Positions 7,338-8,741 of a stretch of 8,741 nt of DNA are shown in pieces (within the stretch, counting starts at the first letter, position 1; every line of letters begins with the position of its first letter). The translations under genes and the position numbers were made by a program. Origin of the DNA: Oscillospiraceae bacterium (GTDB lineage Bacteria > Bacillota > Clostridia > Oscillospirales > Ruminococcaceae). The notes under the pieces were generated by a model that was not told where the DNA came from, made no database searches, and saw only the letters and a program-made list of their open reading frames with translations. The DNA lies in the NCBI GenBank assembly GCA_016303195.1, contig JAEDMD010000073.1, positions 1 through 8,741 of the forward strand, given 5' to 3'.

Positions 7338-7798
7338 AAAATACTCCTCCTTTCGTATTTGTCTGTTCGTTCGGCTAATAGTACAGCTTGATGAACAGCA
7401 GAAGATTTATACCGAATATGAGACAGGCAGTTTCAGTTGACAGGGTAAAATTTCAGGCTCATAAAACTCGCCATTCGTTTTCTGAGCCTTGTTTAATGTG
7501 ACCATGTGCAGCTGGAATCATGCCTTCTGACCGATGATACGGCAGAAACATTAAATGCTCCGTTCCGACGGGAAAGAAGGTATATATAAATACCTGTCGG
7601 GATGGCATCATATTCCGTTTCGCATATCTGCATAAACAGCATCTTACATCTGCCGCCTGGCGCAGCTCGCAGTGAGCGGTACTGCGTTTGCGTCATTCTG
7701 AACAGAGACTTCCATGCGATACTGTTTTTTATCCTGACACATCGCCATTTGTGCAGGGCAGCAGGTCAGCTTTTGTCATCTCATTTATTTGTTTCGGT
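7338..7798 (-). promoter_or_regulatory. Long structured 5' leader of the deaminase-like gene
   Basis: From the promoter at 7805-7833 to the GTG start there are about 460 nt without a credible gene. Three hairpins are visible. One is 7661-7686 (CGCA/TGCG with inner GCTC/GAGC). The second is 7565-7600 (CCGAC/GTCGG enclosing AGGTAT/ATACCT). The third is 7455-7489 (AGGCTCA/TGAGCCT, then AAAAC/GTTTT after one mismatch). The length and structure suggest a cis-acting RNA such as a riboswitch or attenuator, or a separate small RNA, but I match no known class. No U-run directly follows the hairpins on the - strand, so an attenuator is not evident. A 67-codon open frame (7696-7493) has no ribosome-binding site and is not called. 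Confidence 0.4.
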
Positions 7799-7804
7799 GA
7801 CTTA

Positions 7805-7833
7805 ATTATACTACAAATTGTAGATAATCGCAA
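7805..7833 (-). promoter_or_regulatory. Strong sigma-A-type promoter reading toward the deaminase-like gene
   Basis: On the - strand, a -35 box TTGCGA (7833-7828) and a perfect -10 box TATAAT (7810-7805) are separated by exactly 17 bp. The start would be near 7798. The first gene in this direction is the deaminase-like gene, whose GTG is about 460 nt away. Confidence 0.7.
7811..7823. promoter_or_regulatory. 13-bp palindrome in the promoter spacer, likely operator
   Basis: CTACAAATTGTAG is a perfect 6-bp dyad around one central base. It lies wholly within the 17-bp spacer between the -35 and -10 boxes of the - strand promoter, directly beside the -10. A repressor bound here would block polymerase. 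With one extra base on one side, the symmetry extends outward (ATTAT / ATAAT). It resembles TACA-n-TGTA sites of BlaI/MecI/CopY-type repressors, but the centre is 3 bases, not 2, so no regulator is assigned. Confidence 0.45.
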
Positions 7834-8144
7834 TATTAATTTTCTCCAAAATCTTCAAAAAAATATCATCATTTTGCACTAAAAAAGGAAGCATCTGACG
7901 AAAAAAGTCCCGAAATCAAAATAATTCTTGTTCATTCAAAGTTAATAAACAAACATTTTTCGGTCATAAAATTAATATATAGAAATGTATTTATTTTTTA
8001 AATTATACAATGTGTATTATAACTGCATTAAATACATTTACACCAATTCTTTTTAGATAATTTGCTCCTTTGTGCCGCTCTATAAATTGCTTATATAGCC
8101 CAGACAATCATAACTTGAATCCAAAATGACATAATCGTACCTTT
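7834..8144. other. AT-rich intergenic region without genes
   Basis: No reading frame with a ribosome site, tRNA or known RNA can be seen in these ~310 bases. The stretch is rich in A and T runs and contains the inverted repeat listed separately (7983-8039). It separates the divergent deaminase-like and sigma-factor transcription units, so it may carry upstream control sites for both. Confidence 0.5.
7983..8039. repeat. 11-bp perfect inverted repeat in AT-rich spacer
   Basis: AAATGTATTTA (7983-7993) and TAAATACATTT (8029-8039) are exact reverse complements, 35 bp apart. In such AT-rich DNA this could be chance; it could also be a paired binding site or a weak RNA stem. Confidence 0.3.
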
Positions 8145-8188
8145 TTGACTGCTTATAGTTGACATCTATGCTATAATATTTTTATATT
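8145..8188 (+). promoter_or_regulatory. Overlapping promoter elements of the sigma-factor gene
   Basis: TTGACA (8159-8164) has a -10-like TATATT (8183-8188) at 18 bp. TTGACT (8145-8150) has TATGCT (8167-8172) at 16 bp. A perfect TATAAT (8172-8177) lies between, but at neither -35 with a normal spacing. At least one start probably lies at about 8180-8196, giving a leader of about 100 nt. Confidence 0.55.
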
Positions 8189-8226
8189 GATGAGCGACTG
8201 TAATTATTTTTTTGATTTTACTTAGT

Positions 8227-8269
8227 ATTTTCATCTTCTCACAGCGTCTAATAGGCAGAAGAAGAAAAT
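8227..8269 (+). other. Leader hairpin just before the sigma-factor ribosome site
   Basis: ATTTTC (8227-8232) pairs with GAAAAT (8264-8269), and TCTTCT (8234-8239) with AGAAGA (8257-8262), with one A-A mismatch and a 17-nt loop. It ends 6 nt before the Shine-Dalgarno site (8276-8283). It may affect translation or transcript stability. It has no U-run, so it is not a terminator. Confidence 0.4.
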
Positions 8270-8289
8270 CACTACGAAAGGAGTCTCCG

Positions 8290-8741
8290 ATGGATAACGG
8301 TGCAAGTAGCTACCGCCGTTTCCTTGATGGCGATGATTCTGGGATGGTCGAACTTATCCGTGACTACAAGGACGGATTTCTGCTGTACCTCAACAGTTAC
8401 ACAAACAATTACAGCATTGCAGAGGACTGCGTTCAGGACACTTTTATTAAACTCGCCGTGAAAAAAGCTCATTCAAAACATGGCTTTACACCATTGGAAG
8501 AAATGTAATGATGAGCCATATGCGAAAGGCGGCAAGGCGAAACGATGTGCTGATAGATGATTGCTATAATATTTCTGCCGAGACCGATCTTGAAAAAGAT
8601 CATCTCCGTGAAGAACAAAAAATAAGGCTTCATCAGGCAATAAAACGTCTGAAACCCGAATATCAGCAGGTTCTTTACCTGACTTATTTTGAGGACTTCA
8701 GCAATATCGAAACTGCACATATCATCGGCAAGTCCAAAAAG
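8290..8741 (+). pseudogene. Sigma-70-family (ECF-like) factor, frameshifted, cut by window end
   Basis: The ATG at 8290 has GAAAGGAG (8276-8283) 6 nt upstream. The first frame gives 72 aa: MDNGASSYRRFLDGDDSGMV, then region 2 with AEDCVQDTFIKL at 45-56, and stops with TAA at 8506-8508 after an unrelated tail (AHSKHGFTPLEEM). The true continuation is in the -1 frame from about 8466: SSFKTWLYTIGRN (regions 2.3-2.4), then a linker and region 4, LKPEYQQVLYLTYFEDFSN, open to the window edge. The switch occurs at six A (8461-8466); one more A would give LAVKKSSFKTW. Relatives I recall have a few more residues between KK and SSF, so a 3n+1 deletion is also possible. The stop overlaps an in-frame ATG of the second part (TAATG, 8506-8510) with GGAAG upstream, so re-initiation could make a separate region-4 protein. 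It could be a pseudogene, a sequence error or a split gene. The target regulon is unknown; no partner anti-sigma gene is in view. Confidence 0.82.

Noticed and set aside
7640..7700. T-box-like motif (GTACCGCT) in the deaminase leader
   Set aside because: The conserved T-box core TGGTACCGCG is not matched and no aminoacyl-tRNA or amino-acid gene follows.
7493..7805. Overlapping 67-codon open frames on both strands in the leader
   Set aside because: Neither has a ribosome-binding site or recognisable motif; the region reads better as structured leader.
7811..7823. BlaI/MecI/CopY operator
   Set aside because: The TACA...TGTA arms match, but the central spacing is 3, not 2, and no such regulator is in the window.
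8461..8467. Programmed -1 frameshift site like dnaX (A AAA AAG)
   Set aside because: The seven bases match, but the zero frame reads GTG AAA AAA GCT, so the heptamer is out of phase for tandem slippage. Only a single P-site slip would work, so it is kept as a minor possibility.
1..8741. CRISPR array, tRNA or rRNA genes
   Set aside because: No spaced direct repeats, and no cloverleaf or rRNA-like segments were found on reading.

Overview
The window looks like chromosomal DNA from an anaerobic Firmicute of the Ruminococcus / Oscillospiraceae type. The evidence is strong AGGAG-type Shine-Dalgarno sites, AT-rich intergenic DNA, GTG as well as ATG starts, and protein sequences (Hen1, Pnkp, a Cache-GGDEF protein, an ECF-like sigma factor) that read like clostridial members of their families. 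This assignment is from recall of families, not from a search.

Left part (1-1057): a promoter at 69-97 drives a short RsuA/RluB-type pseudouridine synthase (125-727, +). A roughly 180-bp element with 22-bp terminal inverted repeats (723-902) sits directly on the end of this gene, so the stop codon lies inside the left repeat. A likely terminator (905-930) follows.

Centre (1058-5061): a two-gene RNA-repair cassette on the + strand. It encodes Hen1 (3'-terminal RNA ribose 2'-O-methyltransferase, 1058-2443) and Pnkp (kinase, phosphatase and ligase in one chain, 2436-5009). The genes overlap by 8 bases and the catalytic motifs I could check are intact. The known model for this pair is that Pnkp heals and seals RNA cut by ribotoxins, while Hen1 methylates the 2'-OH at the break so the repaired site resists a second cut. 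A perfect 20-bp hairpin (5018-5061) ends the cassette and probably also ends the convergent gene.

Right part, - strand (5078-7833): a strong promoter (7805-7833), with a 13-bp palindrome inside its spacer, should start a transcript with a leader of about 460 nt that has several hairpins. This leads into a cytidine-deaminase-fold protein with an unusual charged tail (6744-7337). After a 107-bp gap holding a nested hairpin comes a membrane Cache-GGDEF protein (6636-5078) that is broken by a one-base frameshift and has lost key GGDEF residues.

Far right (7834-8741): about 310 bp of AT-rich DNA without genes, then a promoter region, a leader hairpin and a sigma-70-family (ECF-like) gene that runs off the window. 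It is split by a -1 frameshift at a run of six A. Two of the six protein genes are therefore disrupted, both next to homopolymers, so true pseudogenes and sequence errors both need to be considered.

The best-supported biological system is the Hen1-Pnkp RNA-repair operon, which is already described. The least explained parts are the deaminase-like gene with its long leader and operator-like palindrome, the intergenic hairpin at 6676-6737, and the split sigma gene.
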